Origin: Streptomyces chrestomyceticus JCM 4735
GTDB taxonomy: Bacteria > Actinomycetota > Actinomycetes > Streptomycetales > Streptomycetaceae
Length of the DNA: 64,000 bases
Direction of reading: 5' to 3'
NCBI RefSeq assembly: GCF_003865135.1
Contig: NZ_BHZC01000001.1
Location: forward strand, 4,774,001-4,838,000
Both the position numbers and the translations under genes were made by a program. The notes beneath the pieces were generated by a model, which was not told the DNA's origin, made no database searches, and saw only the letters and a list, made by a program, of their open reading frames with translations. Within the stretch, counting starts at the first letter, position 1; the number at the start of each line of letters is the position of its first letter. Positions 1 to 8,872 of the stretch are shown here, one piece after another.

Positions 1-1720
1 CGACGGTCAGCGTGATCGTGGAGCCGTTCCGGGCCTGCGCGTTGCCGTCCGGGGACTGCGCGGTGACCTTGCCGACCTGGTTCGGGTCGGAGACCTCCTG
101 CTCGTTCTTGCTGACCTGGAAGCCGAGGTCGGTGAGCTGCTTCTGCGCGGTGTTGAAGTCCTGACCGGTCACCGGCGGCACCGTCGTCGTGGGCGACTTC
201 TTGGCGACCACCAGCGTGATCTTGGTCTTCTTGGTGCCCTCGCTCTGGCCCTTGGGGTCCTGGTCGACGACCGTGCCCTCCGGGCGCTCCGAGACCCGCT
301 CGGTCTTCTGGACGTCCTCGAAGCCCTTGTTCTTCAGGTCGTCCTTCGCCTTCTCGAAGGTCAGCCCCGTGACGTCCGGGATGGTGACCTTCTCCGGCCC
401 GGTGCAGAGCGTCACCGTCACCGTCTCGTCCTTGGCGACCGTGCCGCCGGCGGCCGGTTCCTGCTTGGTGATCTGGTCCTTCTCGACGTTCTCGCAGGCG
501 GTGCTGCCGCCCTTGGAGACCTTGAAGCCGCCGTTGACCCCGGCCGCCTTGGCCTGTTCCAGGGTCTTCCCCGTCAGCTCCGGCACCTTCACGTCGCTGT
601 TGGTGTTCGTGCTGCTGAACATCGCCTTGCCGATGAAGATCGCACCGGCCAGGACGAGGATGCCCGCGACGACGAGCAGGATCGTGGAGGTGTGCTTCTT
701 CTTCTGGCCGCCACCGCCGCGGCGCCGGTCGGGCCGCTCGTCGTAGCCGTAACCGCCGTCGTCCGGGTTCATCGGCGGCAGCATCGACGTCTGGCCGGCC
801 GGGTCCTGCGGGCGCAGCATCGCCGTCGGCTGGTCCTGGTCGTAGCCGGCCGCGCCGAGGGCGGCGGTCGCCGCGACCGGCTGCCCGTCGAGGGCCGCCT
901 CGATGTCGGCGCGCATCTCGTCCGCCGACTGGTAGCGGTAGTCGGGGTCCTTGACCAGCGCCTTCAGGACGATGGCGTCCATCTCGGGGGTGATCTCGGG
1001 GTCGAAGTTGCTCGGCGGCTGCGGCTCTTCCCGTACGTGCTGGTAAGCCACGGCGACGGGTGAGTCGCCGACGAAGGGCGGCCGCACGGTGAGCAGTTCG
1101 TAGAGCAGACAGCCGGTCGAGTACAGGTCGGAGCGGGCGTCGACCTGCTCGCCCTTGGCCTGCTCGGGCGAGAGGTACTGCGCCGTGCCGATGACCGCGG
1201 CGGTCTGCGTCATCGTCATGCCGGCGTCGCCCATCGCACGGGCGATGCCGAAGTCCATGACCTTCACCTGGCCGGTGCGGGTCAGCATGACGTTGGCCGG
1301 CTTGATGTCACGGTGGACGATGCCGGCCCGGTGGGAGTACTCCAGCGCCTGGAGCACGCCGATGGTCATCTCCAGCGACCGTTCGGGCAGCAGCTTGCGG
1401 CCGGAGTGCAGCAGCTCACGCAGGGTGGAGCCGTCGACGTACTCCATGACGATGTACGGGATGGAGACGCCGTCGACGTAGTCCTCGCCGGTGTCGTACA
1501 CCGCGACGATCGACGGGTGGTTCAGCGAGGCGGCCGACTGGGCCTCACGGCGGAACCGGGCCTGGAAGGACGGGTCGCGGGCGAGGTCCACGCGCAGCGT
1601 CTTCACAGCGACGGTGCGGCCCAGGCGGGTGTCGTGCGCGAGGTAGACCTCGGCCATGCCACCGCGGCCGAGCACCGAGCCCAGCTCGTACCGGCCGCCG
1701 AGGCGACGCGGCTCTTCCAT
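1..1720 (-). CDS. pknB: PASTA-domain Ser/Thr protein kinase, PknB type (3' end beyond window)
   Basis: Membrane receptor kinase of the cell-wall growth cluster; PASTA repeats outside the membrane bind peptidoglycan fragments or lipid II and the cytoplasmic domain phosphorylates wall and division proteins. Read from the ATG at 1718-1720, the protein opens with the glycine loop GRGGMAEVY (about residues 19-27), then VAVKTL lysine, HRDIKPANV (about 135), DFG and an activation loop with TMTQT. A juxtamembrane linker leads to a Lys-rich stop and one membrane segment (about 344-364). At least three PASTA repeats follow and the frame is open at base 1, so the C-terminus is missing. It lies 146 bp after pbpA in the same direction. 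No separate PknA gene lies between them, unlike mycobacteria. Confidence 0.93.
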   Translation of the reverse strand, partial: MEEPRRLGGRYELGSVLGRGGMAEVYLAHDTRLGRTVAVKTLRVDLARDPSFQARFRREAQSAASLNHPSIVAVYDTGEDYVDGVSIPYIVMEYVDGSTLRELLHSGRKLLPERSLEMTIGVLQALEYSHRAGIVHRDIKPANVMLTRTGQVKVMDFGIARAMGDAGMTMTQTAAVIGTAQYLSPEQAKGEQVDARSDLYSTGCLLYELLTVRPPFVGDSPVAVAYQHVREEPQPPSNFDPEITPEMDAIVLKALVKDPDYRYQSADEMRADIEAALDGQPVAATAALGAAGYDQDQPTAMLRPQDPAGQTSMLPPMNPDDGGYGYDERPDRRRGGGGQKKKHTSTILLVVAGILVLAGAIFIGKAMFSSTNTNSDVKVPELTGKTLEQAKAAGVNGGFKVSKGGSTACENVEKDQITKQEPAAGGTVAKDETVTVTLCTGPEKVTIPDVTGLTFEKAKDDLKNKGFEDVQKTERVSERPEGTVVDQDPKGQSEGTKKTKITLVVAKKSPTTTVPPVTGQDFNTAQKQLTDLGFQVSKNEQEVSDPNQVGKVTAQSPDGNAQARNGSTITLTV

Positions 1721-1866
1721 AAGCTTCTCCAGCCCTCTCCGTCAGTCCCGACCGCACCCGTGTGTGGTCCGGCGGTGTGCTGTTCGGGCATACCGTACCC
1801 GGCACGCCGTGCGGGGCCCGGTCGCGACCGGCACCTGATATCCGACCGGTATTGGCGTGACCGGGG

Positions 1867-3336
1867 TCACTTCTTGCCGTCGAGTACCGCCTCCATGACC
1901 TTCTTGGCGATGGGGGCGGCCAGCTTGCCGCCCGCGATGTCGCCGCGGAGCGTGTCCGAGCCCTCAATCACGACGGCGACGGCCACCGGCGTTCCCTTGG
2001 AGGTCTTGGCGTAGGAGATGAACCAGGCGTACGGGTTGTCCTTGTTGTTCTCGCCGTGCTGGGCGGTGCCGGTCTTGCCGCCGACGGTGACGCCGTCGAT
2101 CTGGCCGTTGGTGCCGGTGCCGTTCTTGACGACACCCTCCATCATCTCCTGGAGCTTCTGGGCGTTCTCCGGCTTGAGCGGCTGGCTCATCGCCTCCGGC
2201 GTGTGCTGCTGCACGACGTTGAGGTTGGGGGCCACGAGCTGGTCGACCATGTACGGCTTCATCAGCTTGCCGCCGTTGGCGATGGCCGCGGTGATCATGG
2301 CCATCTGCAGCGGGGTGGCGCGGTTGGACGCCTGGCCGATGCCGGCCATCGCGTTCTGCGGCCGGTTGTCGGTCGGGTAGACGCTCTCGGCGGCCCGTAC
2401 GGGGGTGTCGACCTCGGGGTTGTTGTAGCCGAACTTCTCGGCCTCGGCCTTCATCTTCTTGTTGCCGAGGTCGGCGCTGATCTTGCCGAAGACGGTGTTG
2501 CAGGACCAGCGCAGCGCTTCCTTGAGGCTGGCGTTCTCGCAGGGGATGTTGCCCTCGTTGTTCAGCGGCTGGTGCGCGGTGTCCGGCAGGTACCAGGGCA
2601 GCGGCGAGTCCGTCTTGGCGTTGATGTCGGTGTAGAGGCCGTTCTCCAGCGCGGCGGCGGCGGTGACGACCTTGAAGGTGGAGCCCGGCGGGTAGGTCTG
2701 GCGCAGGGCCCGGTTGAGCATCGGGTCGTCCGGGTTGTTCTTCTTCAGCAGCCCGTTGTACGCCTTGGAGTCCTTGTCGGACATGCCGGCGAAGGTGGAG
2801 GGGTCGTACGACGGGGTGCTGGCCAGCGCCAGGATCGCGCCGGTCTCCGGGTTGATCGCGGCGACCGCGCCCTTGCTCTTGTTCAGGCCGTCGTAGGCAG
2901 CCTTCTGCGCCTTGGCGTTCAGGGTGGTGACGACGTCGCCGCCCTTCTGCTTCTCGCCGGTGAACATGTCGACCGTACGGCTGAAGAAGAGCTTGTCGTC
3001 GGTGCCGGACAGGATGCTGTCGTTGAGCTTTTCGAGCTGGTTGGAGCCGAACGCCTGGGACGCGTAGCCGGTGACCGGCGCCCACATCGGGCCGTCCTTG
3101 TAGGTCCGCTTGTACTTGAAGTCGCCGCTCTCGTTGGTGGTCGAGCCGGTGACGGCCTTGCCGTCGACGATGATGTTGCCGCGCGGCTGGCTGTAGCGCT
3201 CGATGGCCACGCGCCGGTTGTGCGTGTCGTTCTTCAGCTCGTCGGCCTGGACGAACTGCACCCAGTTGACGCGGATGAGCAGCGAGAGAACGAGCAGGCC
3301 GCAGAAGATGGCGACGCGGCGCAGCGGCTTGTTCAC
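1867..3336 (-). CDS. pbpA: class B penicillin-binding protein (transpeptidase), PbpA
   Basis: Peptidoglycan transpeptidase working with the adjacent SEDS polymerase. The 489-residue protein starts at a GTG (3334-3336) that overlaps the upstream gene's stop as GTGA, so the two are translationally coupled. There is one N-terminal membrane anchor (AIFCGLLVLSLLIRVNW) and a penicillin-binding dimerisation region. The transpeptidase motifs are STFK (Ser about 219), SCN in RWSCNTVFG, and KTGTAQ (about 420). The frame stays open far upstream of the GTG, but those residues are a shadow of the SEDS gene. Length matches actinobacterial PbpA. Confidence 0.95.
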   Translation of the reverse strand: MNKPLRRVAIFCGLLVLSLLIRVNWVQFVQADELKNDTHNRRVAIERYSQPRGNIIVDGKAVTGSTTNESGDFKYKRTYKDGPMWAPVTGYASQAFGSNQLEKLNDSILSGTDDKLFFSRTVDMFTGEKQKGGDVVTTLNAKAQKAAYDGLNKSKGAVAAINPETGAILALASTPSYDPSTFAGMSDKDSKAYNGLLKKNNPDDPMLNRALRQTYPPGSTFKVVTAAAALENGLYTDINAKTDSPLPWYLPDTAHQPLNNEGNIPCENASLKEALRWSCNTVFGKISADLGNKKMKAEAEKFGYNNPEVDTPVRAAESVYPTDNRPQNAMAGIGQASNRATPLQMAMITAAIANGGKLMKPYMVDQLVAPNLNVVQQHTPEAMSQPLKPENAQKLQEMMEGVVKNGTGTNGQIDGVTVGGKTGTAQHGENNKDNPYAWFISYAKTSKGTPVAVAVVIEGSDTLRGDIAGGKLAAPIAKKVMEAVLDGKK

Positions 3337-4730
3337 GGTCGGACCACCTGGGTCATCTCGGCGTCGGTGGAGGGCGCGGGGGCCGGGGCCGGGCGGCGCG
3401 CGGTGTCGCTGATGCGCAGCAGGATGGCCACCAGGGCCCAGTTCGCGATGACGGAGGAACCGCCCTGGGCGAGGAACGGCATCGTCATACCGGTCAGCGG
3501 GATCAGGCCGGTGACACCGCCGGCGACGACGAAGACCTGGAGGGCGAAGGCGCCGGACAGGCCGATGGCGAGGAGCTTGCCGAACGGGTCGCGGGCGGCC
3601 AGCGCCGTACGGATGCCGCGCTCGATGAGCAGGCCGTACAGCAGCAGGATCGCCATCACGCCGGCGAGACCGGCTTCCTCGCCGACGGTGGCGAGGATGT
3701 AGTCGCTCTTGGGGGCGATGCCGCCGATCAGGCGGGAGTAGCCCTGGCCGAGGCCGGAGCCGAGGATGCCGCCGGAGCCGAAGGAGTACATGGCCTGGGC
3801 GGTCTCGGTGACGCCGCCGTTGAGGAGCTGCAGGGGGTTGAGCCAGTTGTGCACCCGCTCCTGCACGTGCGACTCGAAGGTGGCCACCGCGACCGCGCCG
3901 CCGGCGCTGAGCAGCAGGCCGAAGACGATCCAACTGGTGCGCTCGGTGGCCACGTACAGCATGATCACGAACAGGCCGAAGAACAGCAGGGACGTACCGA
4001 GGTCGGTCTCGAAGACCAGGATCATCAGGCTCAGCGCCCAGATGACCAGGATCGGGCCGAGGTCGCGGCCGCGCGGCAGGTACAGGCCCATGAAGCGGCG
4101 GCTGGCCAGCGCCAGCGCGTCCCGTTTGACCATGAGGTAGCCCGCGAAGAAGATCGCGATGACGATCTTGGCGAACTCACCGGGCTGCAGCGAACCGACA
4201 CCGGGGATGGTGATCCAGATGCGGGCGCCGAACTTGGCCGGGAAGAAGATCGGGGCGATCAGCAGGACCAGCGCGACGACCATCGAGATGTAGGTGTAGC
4301 GCTGCAGGACGCGGTGGTCCTTGAGGAAGATCAGCACGCCGAGGAAGAGGGCGACGCCGAGCGTCGACCACATGAGCTGTCCGGGCGCCATCGCGCCGCC
4401 CAGTTGCTTGGTGGTGATCTGCGGTTCCTGGTCCAGGCGCCAGATGAAGACCAGGCCGAGACCGTTGAGAAGGGTCGCGATGGGCAGCATCAGCGGGTCG
4501 GCGTACGGGGCCCACTTGCGGACGACGAGGTGGGTGATGCCGGCCAGCAGGCCGAGGCCGAGGGCGTAGCCCAGGACGCCGGCCGGGACCGAGCCCTCCT
4601 TGGCCAGGCCCACGTTGATGTACGCAAACACCGCGATGAGCACCGCGAAGACGAGCATGGCCAGCTCGGTGTTGCGGCGGCTCGGGGCACCGATCGTGCC
4701 CACGGTGGTCGTGGTGGTGGTACTGCTCAT
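3333..4730 (-). CDS. rodA: SEDS peptidoglycan glycosyltransferase, RodA/FtsW family
   Basis: Integral membrane polymerase that links lipid II into glycan strands, paired with a class B PBP. The 465 residues contain about ten to twelve hydrophobic segments. Typical SEDS features include LQPGEFAKI, the acidic ETDLGTS region, a large loop with VQERVHNWLNP, and a C-terminal PLTGMTMPFLAQGGSS stretch. Its stop overlaps the pbpA start (GTGA). The family member beside pbpA and pstP is called RodA in mycobacteria and FtsW/RodA in Streptomyces, so the symbol is an assignment by position rather than proof of a division or elongation role. Confidence 0.93.
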   Translation of the reverse strand: MSSTTTTTTVGTIGAPSRRNTELAMLVFAVLIAVFAYINVGLAKEGSVPAGVLGYALGLGLLAGITHLVVRKWAPYADPLMLPIATLLNGLGLVFIWRLDQEPQITTKQLGGAMAPGQLMWSTLGVALFLGVLIFLKDHRVLQRYTYISMVVALVLLIAPIFFPAKFGARIWITIPGVGSLQPGEFAKIVIAIFFAGYLMVKRDALALASRRFMGLYLPRGRDLGPILVIWALSLMILVFETDLGTSLLFFGLFVIMLYVATERTSWIVFGLLLSAGGAVAVATFESHVQERVHNWLNPLQLLNGGVTETAQAMYSFGSGGILGSGLGQGYSRLIGGIAPKSDYILATVGEEAGLAGVMAILLLYGLLIERGIRTALAARDPFGKLLAIGLSGAFALQVFVVAGGVTGLIPLTGMTMPFLAQGGSSVIANWALVAILLRISDTARRPAPAPAPSTDAEMTQVVRP

Positions 4731-4753
4731 CAGTTCTACGGCCCCCTACGCCC

Positions 4754-6256
4754 TCACTGCTGGGTGCTGCAATTCTTTTCCAGCTTCTGCTGCTCCTCGG
4801 AGGGGGGCGTCTGGCTGGTGGTGGGTGTGGGTTTCGGAGTCGCCTGGGGCGCGCCGGGCTTGCCGGTCTTGTTCTTACGGGCGTCTTCCTCGGCCTTCTT
4901 ACGGGCCGCCGCCTCGCGCTCCGCCGTTTCCCGCGTCTCCTTGGAGCGGCAGGCGGTGGCCTGCTTGCCCAGCTCGGTGACCTTGTCGACCGCCTGGTTG
5001 CGGCTGTCGACGGCGATGGTCTCCTTGACCTGGTTGCGCTGGTAGACGGGGAGGTACTTGAGTTCGATCTCCGGGTGGTCCTCGTCGACGTTGTTGAGCT
5101 TGATCCAGGCGAGGTCCTGGCTGATGCCCTGGTACAGCGCGACGTGGTCGTCCTTGGCGCCGACGAAGTACTGCGTCTGCGTCCAGCGGTAGCCCGCGTA
5201 CAGGCCGCCGCCGACCACGGCCAGCGCCAGCACGATGATCAGCGATCGCTTGATCCACCGGCCCCGGCCGCGCTCCGGCTTGAGGAACTCCTCGTCCGTG
5301 AACGCGCCGAACGAGCCCTGCGGCGGGCCCGGTACGCCGTTGTCGCCGCTGCCCGGCGGGCCGAAGGAGCCGCCCGGCGCGCTCTGCGGCGCGTCCCGGT
5401 GGCGGCCCAGTTCGGCGGCGCGGGCGGCCGGCGTCTGCATCGTGCTGGGGTCGCTGAGCTGGTTCTGGTTCTCGGCGACGGCACCGACGACGACCGGGGT
5501 GTCGTTGAGGTGACCCGCGAGGGTGTCACCGGCGTCGACGTCCAGGACGTCGGCAACGATGCAGGTGATGTTGTCCGGTCCGCCGCCGCGCAGCGCCAAC
5601 TGGATCAGCTCCTGCACCGTCTCGTGCGGGCCGTGGTAGCTGGCGAGGGTGTCTTCGAGCGTCTGGTGGCTGACCACGCCGGACAGGCCGTCCGAGCAGA
5701 TCAGGTAGCGGTCGCCGGCCCGTACCTCACGGATGGACAGGTCGGGTTCGACGTGGTCGCCGCTGCCCAGCGCGCGCATCAGCAGGGAGCGCTGCGGGTG
5801 GGTGGTGGCTTCCTCCTCGGTGATCCGGCCCTCGTCGACGAGCCGCTGCACCCAGGTGTGGTCCTGCGTGATCTGCGTCAGGACGCCGTCGCGCAGCAGG
5901 TAGGCGCGGGAGTCGCCGACGTGGACGAGGCCGAGCCGCTGCCCGGTCCACAGCAGGGCGGTCAGGGTCGTGCCCATGCCCTCCAGCTGCGGGTCCTCCT
6001 CGACCATGACGCGCAGTTGGTCGTTGGCGCGCTGGACGGCCGTACCGAGGGAGGTGAGGATGTCGGAGCCGGGGACGTCGTCGTCGAGCTGGACGAGGGT
6101 GGAGATCACCTCGGACGAGGCGACCTCGCCCGCGGCCTGGCCGCCCATGCCGTCGGCGATGGCGAGCAGGCGCGGGCCGGCGTAACCGGAGTCCTCGTTG
6201 CCCTCCCGGATCATGCCCTTGTGCGATCCGGCGGCGAAGCGCAGTGACAGACTCAT
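4754..6256 (-). CDS. pstP: PP2C-family Ser/Thr protein phosphatase, PstP
   Basis: Membrane phosphatase that reverses the PASTA kinase phosphorylations. The 500-residue protein has the metal-binding PP2C motifs in order: EGNEDSGY near residue 20, ADGMGG, GDSRAY, CSDGLSG and GPDNITCIV near 230. A linker is followed by one membrane segment (about 337-360, IVLALAVVGGGLYAGY) and an extracytoplasmic tail rich in Lys, Pro and Thr. The ATG at 6254-6256 is preceded by GAGGTG five to six bases upstream. The frame extends another 86 codons but has no PP2C homology there. It sits between the FHA gene and the SEDS gene, as in mycobacteria. Confidence 0.94.
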   Translation of the reverse strand: MSLSLRFAAGSHKGMIREGNEDSGYAGPRLLAIADGMGGQAAGEVASSEVISTLVQLDDDVPGSDILTSLGTAVQRANDQLRVMVEEDPQLEGMGTTLTALLWTGQRLGLVHVGDSRAYLLRDGVLTQITQDHTWVQRLVDEGRITEEEATTHPQRSLLMRALGSGDHVEPDLSIREVRAGDRYLICSDGLSGVVSHQTLEDTLASYHGPHETVQELIQLALRGGGPDNITCIVADVLDVDAGDTLAGHLNDTPVVVGAVAENQNQLSDPSTMQTPAARAAELGRHRDAPQSAPGGSFGPPGSGDNGVPGPPQGSFGAFTDEEFLKPERGRGRWIKRSLIIVLALAVVGGGLYAGYRWTQTQYFVGAKDDHVALYQGISQDLAWIKLNNVDEDHPEIELKYLPVYQRNQVKETIAVDSRNQAVDKVTELGKQATACRSKETRETAEREAAARKKAEEDARKNKTGKPGAPQATPKPTPTTSQTPPSEEQQKLEKNCSTQQ

Positions 6257-6384
6257 ACGCACCTCGCCCGTCGGCTCGGGGTACATCCGCACGGTGCCCA
6301 CCCTCCGGTCGGGAGCACGCTCGGGTCCGTCGAGTGGACCGCCACGGCTCGCTCGCTCCGCTCGCGCTCTTTCATGACGTAGCA

Positions 6385-6912
6385 CTACTTCCGCAGCTCG
6401 ATGACGGTCTTGCCGATGCGGATCGGGGCGCCCAGCGGAATCGGTGTCGGGGTCGTCAGTCGGGTCCGGTCGAGATACGTGCCGTTGGTGGACCCGAGAT
6501 CCTCGACGATCCACTGGCCGTCACGGTCCGGGTAGATCCTGGCATGCCGGCTGGAGGCGTAGTCGTCGTCCAGCACGATCGTGGAGTCGTGCGCGCGTCC
6601 CAGGGAGATGGTCTGGCCCTGGAGGGCGACGGTCGTCCCCGTCAACGTGCCCTCGGAGACCACCAGCTTTGTGGGGGCACCGCGGCGCTGACGGTTGTTG
6701 CCGCGGCCGCCTTCCTGGCGGCGCTGCTGCGGCGGCGCGGCCTGCTGGCGCTGCTGCGAACGCGCCTCCTGGCCGCCGCGGCGGGCGGCGCCGCGCTGCG
6801 TGACCCGCGTGCCGAACAGATCGCTGCGGATGACCTGGACGGCCACGATGACGAACAGCCACAGTACGGCGAGGAAACCCAACCGCATGACCGTGAGGGT
6901 CAGCTCTGACAT
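6385..6912 (-). CDS. fhaB: FHA-domain membrane protein FhaB (FipA-like)
   Basis: Phosphothreonine-binding adaptor of the PknB pathway. The 175-residue protein has one N-terminal membrane segment (about 8-28, LGFLAVLWLFVIVAVQVI), a basic Gln/Arg-rich linker (about 40-75), then one FHA domain. Within the FHA domain are the conserved ISLGR, SSRHARI and STNGTYLD elements that form the phosphothreonine pocket. It lies 10 bp from fhaA and about 130 bp before pstP on the same strand. Known relatives connect the kinase to division proteins; that role here is inferred. Confidence 0.92.
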   Translation of the reverse strand: MSELTLTVMRLGFLAVLWLFVIVAVQVIRSDLFGTRVTQRGAARRGGQEARSQQRQQAAPPQQRRQEGGRGNNRQRRGAPTKLVVSEGTLTGTTVALQGQTISLGRAHDSTIVLDDDYASSRHARIYPDRDGQWIVEDLGSTNGTYLDRTRLTTPTPIPLGAPIRIGKTVIELRK

Positions 6913-6922
6913 TGCCCCCGCT

Positions 6923-7804
6923 TCACCCTTCGGCTTGCCGGTAAACGATGGTGGTACTGCCCACGACGATCCGCGAGCCGTCGCGGAGCGTAGCGCGGGT
7001 GGTGTGCTGCCCGTCTACCACGATGCCGTTGGTAGAACCCAGATCCTGGATGGTCGGCGGCGTTCCGACGCGGATCTCGCAGTGCCGGCGGGAGACTCCC
7101 GGATCGTCGATCCGTACGTCGGCGTCGGTGCTGCGGCCCAGGACGAGGGTCGACCGGGAGATCTGGTGGCGGTTGCCGTTGATCTCGATCCAGCGTCGCG
7201 TCGGTGCGCCGCGCTCCGCGCCGCCCCGGCCCTGGTACCAGCCGTCGGAGGCAGCGCCCGGCTGCGGACCGGCGCCGGGCGCCCCCGGACGGGACGCGGG
7301 CGGGGCGGCACCGGGCGGCGAGGTGGGCATGGGGGGCGGACCCACATGACCGCCGGGGCCGGACGGGCTGTTCCGGGGCGCGGTGGGGCGCTGGGCCGCG
7401 GCGGCGGCACCCGGGTGCTCCTGGGACGTGCTGGACGCGAGGGTGCGGCTGCGGACGCGGTACAGGCCGGTGTCGAGGTCGTCGGCCTTCTCCAGGTGGA
7501 CCTTGATCGGGCCCATGAAGGTGTAGCGCTGCTGCTTGGCGTAGTCGCGGACCATGCCGGAGAGCTCGTCTCCGAGCTGGCCGCTGTACGGGCTGAGCCG
7601 CTCGTAGTCGGGGGTGCTCAGTTCGACGATGAAGTCGTTGGGGACGACCGTGCGGTCGCGGTTCCAGATGGTGGCGTTGTTGTCGCACTCGCGCTGGAGC
7701 GCGCCGGCGATCTCAACGGGCTGCACCTCGGACTTGAACACCTTGGCGAAGGTGCCGTTGACGAGACCTTCGAGACGCTGCTCGAAGCGCTTCAGTACTC
7801 CCAC
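6923..7804 (-). CDS. fhaA: FhaA-type protein: DUF3662 domain plus C-terminal FHA domain
   Basis: Cytoplasmic phosphothreonine-binding regulator; in mycobacteria FhaA binds the phosphorylated pseudokinase of MviN/MurJ to restrain peptidoglycan synthesis. The 293-residue protein starts at a GTG (7802-7804) with a strong GGAAGGAGGT Shine-Dalgarno sequence. Residues 1 to about 115 form the DUF3662 domain (GVLKRFEQRLEGLVNG to the VHLEKADDLDTG strand). A Pro/Gly/Ala linker follows, then the FHA domain with LVLGRSTDADVRI, VSRRHCEIR and LGSTNGIVVDG. It is the first gene of the wall operon; the region upstream to the tRNA is non-coding. Confidence 0.93.
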   Translation of the reverse strand: MGVLKRFEQRLEGLVNGTFAKVFKSEVQPVEIAGALQRECDNNATIWNRDRTVVPNDFIVELSTPDYERLSPYSGQLGDELSGMVRDYAKQQRYTFMGPIKVHLEKADDLDTGLYRVRSRTLASSTSQEHPGAAAAAQRPTAPRNSPSGPGGHVGPPPMPTSPPGAAPPASRPGAPGAGPQPGAASDGWYQGRGGAERGAPTRRWIEINGNRHQISRSTLVLGRSTDADVRIDDPGVSRRHCEIRVGTPPTIQDLGSTNGIVVDGQHTTRATLRDGSRIVVGSTTIVYRQAEG

Positions 7805-7984
7805 GGGGGCACCTCCTTCCTCAGTCTTCGTCAGGTCGGTCTTCGACAGGGTCGTCCTGATACTGCTTACTGATCGTATCCACGCGCCGGGAAATCGGCT
7901 GGTTCCCCTTTCCCGTCGTGAGGACGAGTGTCGCCCCTCACAAGGTTGCTCACTGCTGCTTGCCGGTGCGTCACTCCGGCGTAA

Positions 7985-8108
7985 CCGCGATGGGACCGCG
8001 GTGCCGCCATGGTGAAACCTGCCGTGCCGCCGGCCGCCGGGACGGGCCCGGGCACCGCGATGGCTTCGCGATGGGACCGCGCCGGCGTTGCGATGGCACT
8101 GCGATCGT
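7985..8108. repeat. degenerate GCGATGG short repeats
   Basis: The heptamer GCGATGG recurs, followed by a variable 3-5 bp (for example CGCGATGGCTT, CGCGATGGGAC, TTGCGATGGCACT). Spacing in the right half is about 11-15 bp. It looks like replication-slippage sequence; no function is evident. Confidence 0.45.
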
Positions 8109-8533
8109 AGATGTGCCCCACTCACAGTGTCCCGCAACCGCCGGGTTCGCCGACCGGGTGGGGCGGCGAGGCGGGGGCGGATGCGGGCGGGGGTGTGCGG
8201 GGGGGCGCGAATCGGTCGGGGTGGCGGGAATCGGGCCGGTCCGGGACGGACGAGGCCGGTCGTCGGGTGTGGCGGACGGGCGACTGCCAGGGCGGGGGCG
8301 GTGACCGAGCGGGGTGGGCGGTGACTGCCGGATGTGGCGGAGGGGTGACCGGGGCTCGTCCAGAGGGGGGAGTCGGTGCGGGGGCGGTGCGGGGTGTGAC
8401 GGGTGCGGGGGCCGGGCCGGGGCGCCGGTCGTCATGGCGGGCGCATCGGGGTGACAGGTGACGGCCGAAGGGTGACGAAGGGGCCCCGACGGGGTTCCGG
8501 GGCAGGTCACGGGCGGGTGCCGGAGTACGGATG

Positions 8534-8562
8534 TGATTGCACCCCCGACAGCGTGCTAATGT
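8534..8562 (+). promoter_or_regulatory. candidate promoter of tRNA-Leu
   Basis: TAATGT at 8557-8562 is a good -10 hexamer about 80 bp before the tRNA, in an otherwise G/C-rich stretch. The -35 match is poor (TGATTG or TTGCAC, depending on spacing), so this call rests mainly on the -10 element. Confidence 0.3.
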
Positions 8563-8642
8563 TCTGCATGTCGGAAGGCGCTCGCACAAGACCCGGACGG
8601 AACACCCCGGATCGCGTGAGAGAATCGGATGACACACCCAAT

Positions 8643-8725
8643 GCGCGGGTGGCGGAATAGGCAGACGCGCTGGATTCAGGTTCCAGTGCCCGAAAGGGCG
8701 TGGGGGTTCAACTCCCCCTCGCGCA
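8643..8725 (+). tRNA. tRNA-Leu, anticodon CAG
   Basis: A class II tRNA with a long variable arm. The acceptor begins GCGCGGG, followed by U8 and the D arm GGCGGAAUAGGCAGAC. The anticodon arm is CTGGA-TTCAGGT-TCCAG, giving CAG. The variable arm folds as TGCCCGAAAGGGCG. The T arm is GGGGG-TTCAACT-CCCCC, and the 3' end is TCGCGC plus A. CCA is not encoded. The T stem and 3' acceptor together look one base short of canonical, so the acceptor/T-stem boundary is ambiguous. Confidence 0.95.
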
Positions 8726-8730
8726 CAGAT

Positions 8731-8767
8731 AAGAACCCCGGCCCGGGACCCCCGGACCGGGGTTCTT
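8731..8767 (+). terminator. terminator after tRNA-Leu
   Basis: Perfect 11-bp inverted repeat AAGAACCCCGG / CCGGGGTTCTT (8731-8741 and 8757-8767) with a 15-nt loop, starting five bases after the tRNA. Confidence 0.8.
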
Positions 8768-8872
8768 GCGTTATTCCGCCGGATTCCCCAAACGGCGTGC
8801 CGTCCCCGGACCCCCACTGACGCCCAGTGAGCTCTACATCACACCACCGCCCCTACGTCGCCCCGGTGAGCG

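Larger units (their letters stand above)
7805..8642. other. 838-bp non-coding region between fhaA and tRNA-Leu
   Basis: No convincing gene. Open frames here are overlapping Pro/Arg-rich shadows on both strands, and one runs through the tRNA. The fhaA-proximal end is comparatively A/T-rich and carries a dyad, GATAC-N12-GTATC (7859-7880), that may belong to the wall-operon promoter. The middle is a G-rich stretch with short degenerate repeats. The right end holds the probable tRNA promoter. Confidence 0.6.

Noticed and set aside
3337..3933. Upstream extension of the pbpA frame
   Set aside because: It overlaps the SEDS gene; the GTG at 3336 directly precedes the membrane anchor and gives the normal family length.
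6257..6514. 86-codon N-terminal extension of pstP
   Set aside because: No PP2C sequence there; the ATG at 6256 has an RBS and begins the family's N-terminus.
8122..8817. 231-codon minus-strand open frame across the tRNA
   Set aside because: Covers the tRNA-Leu gene and its terminator; Pro/Arg-rich shadow.
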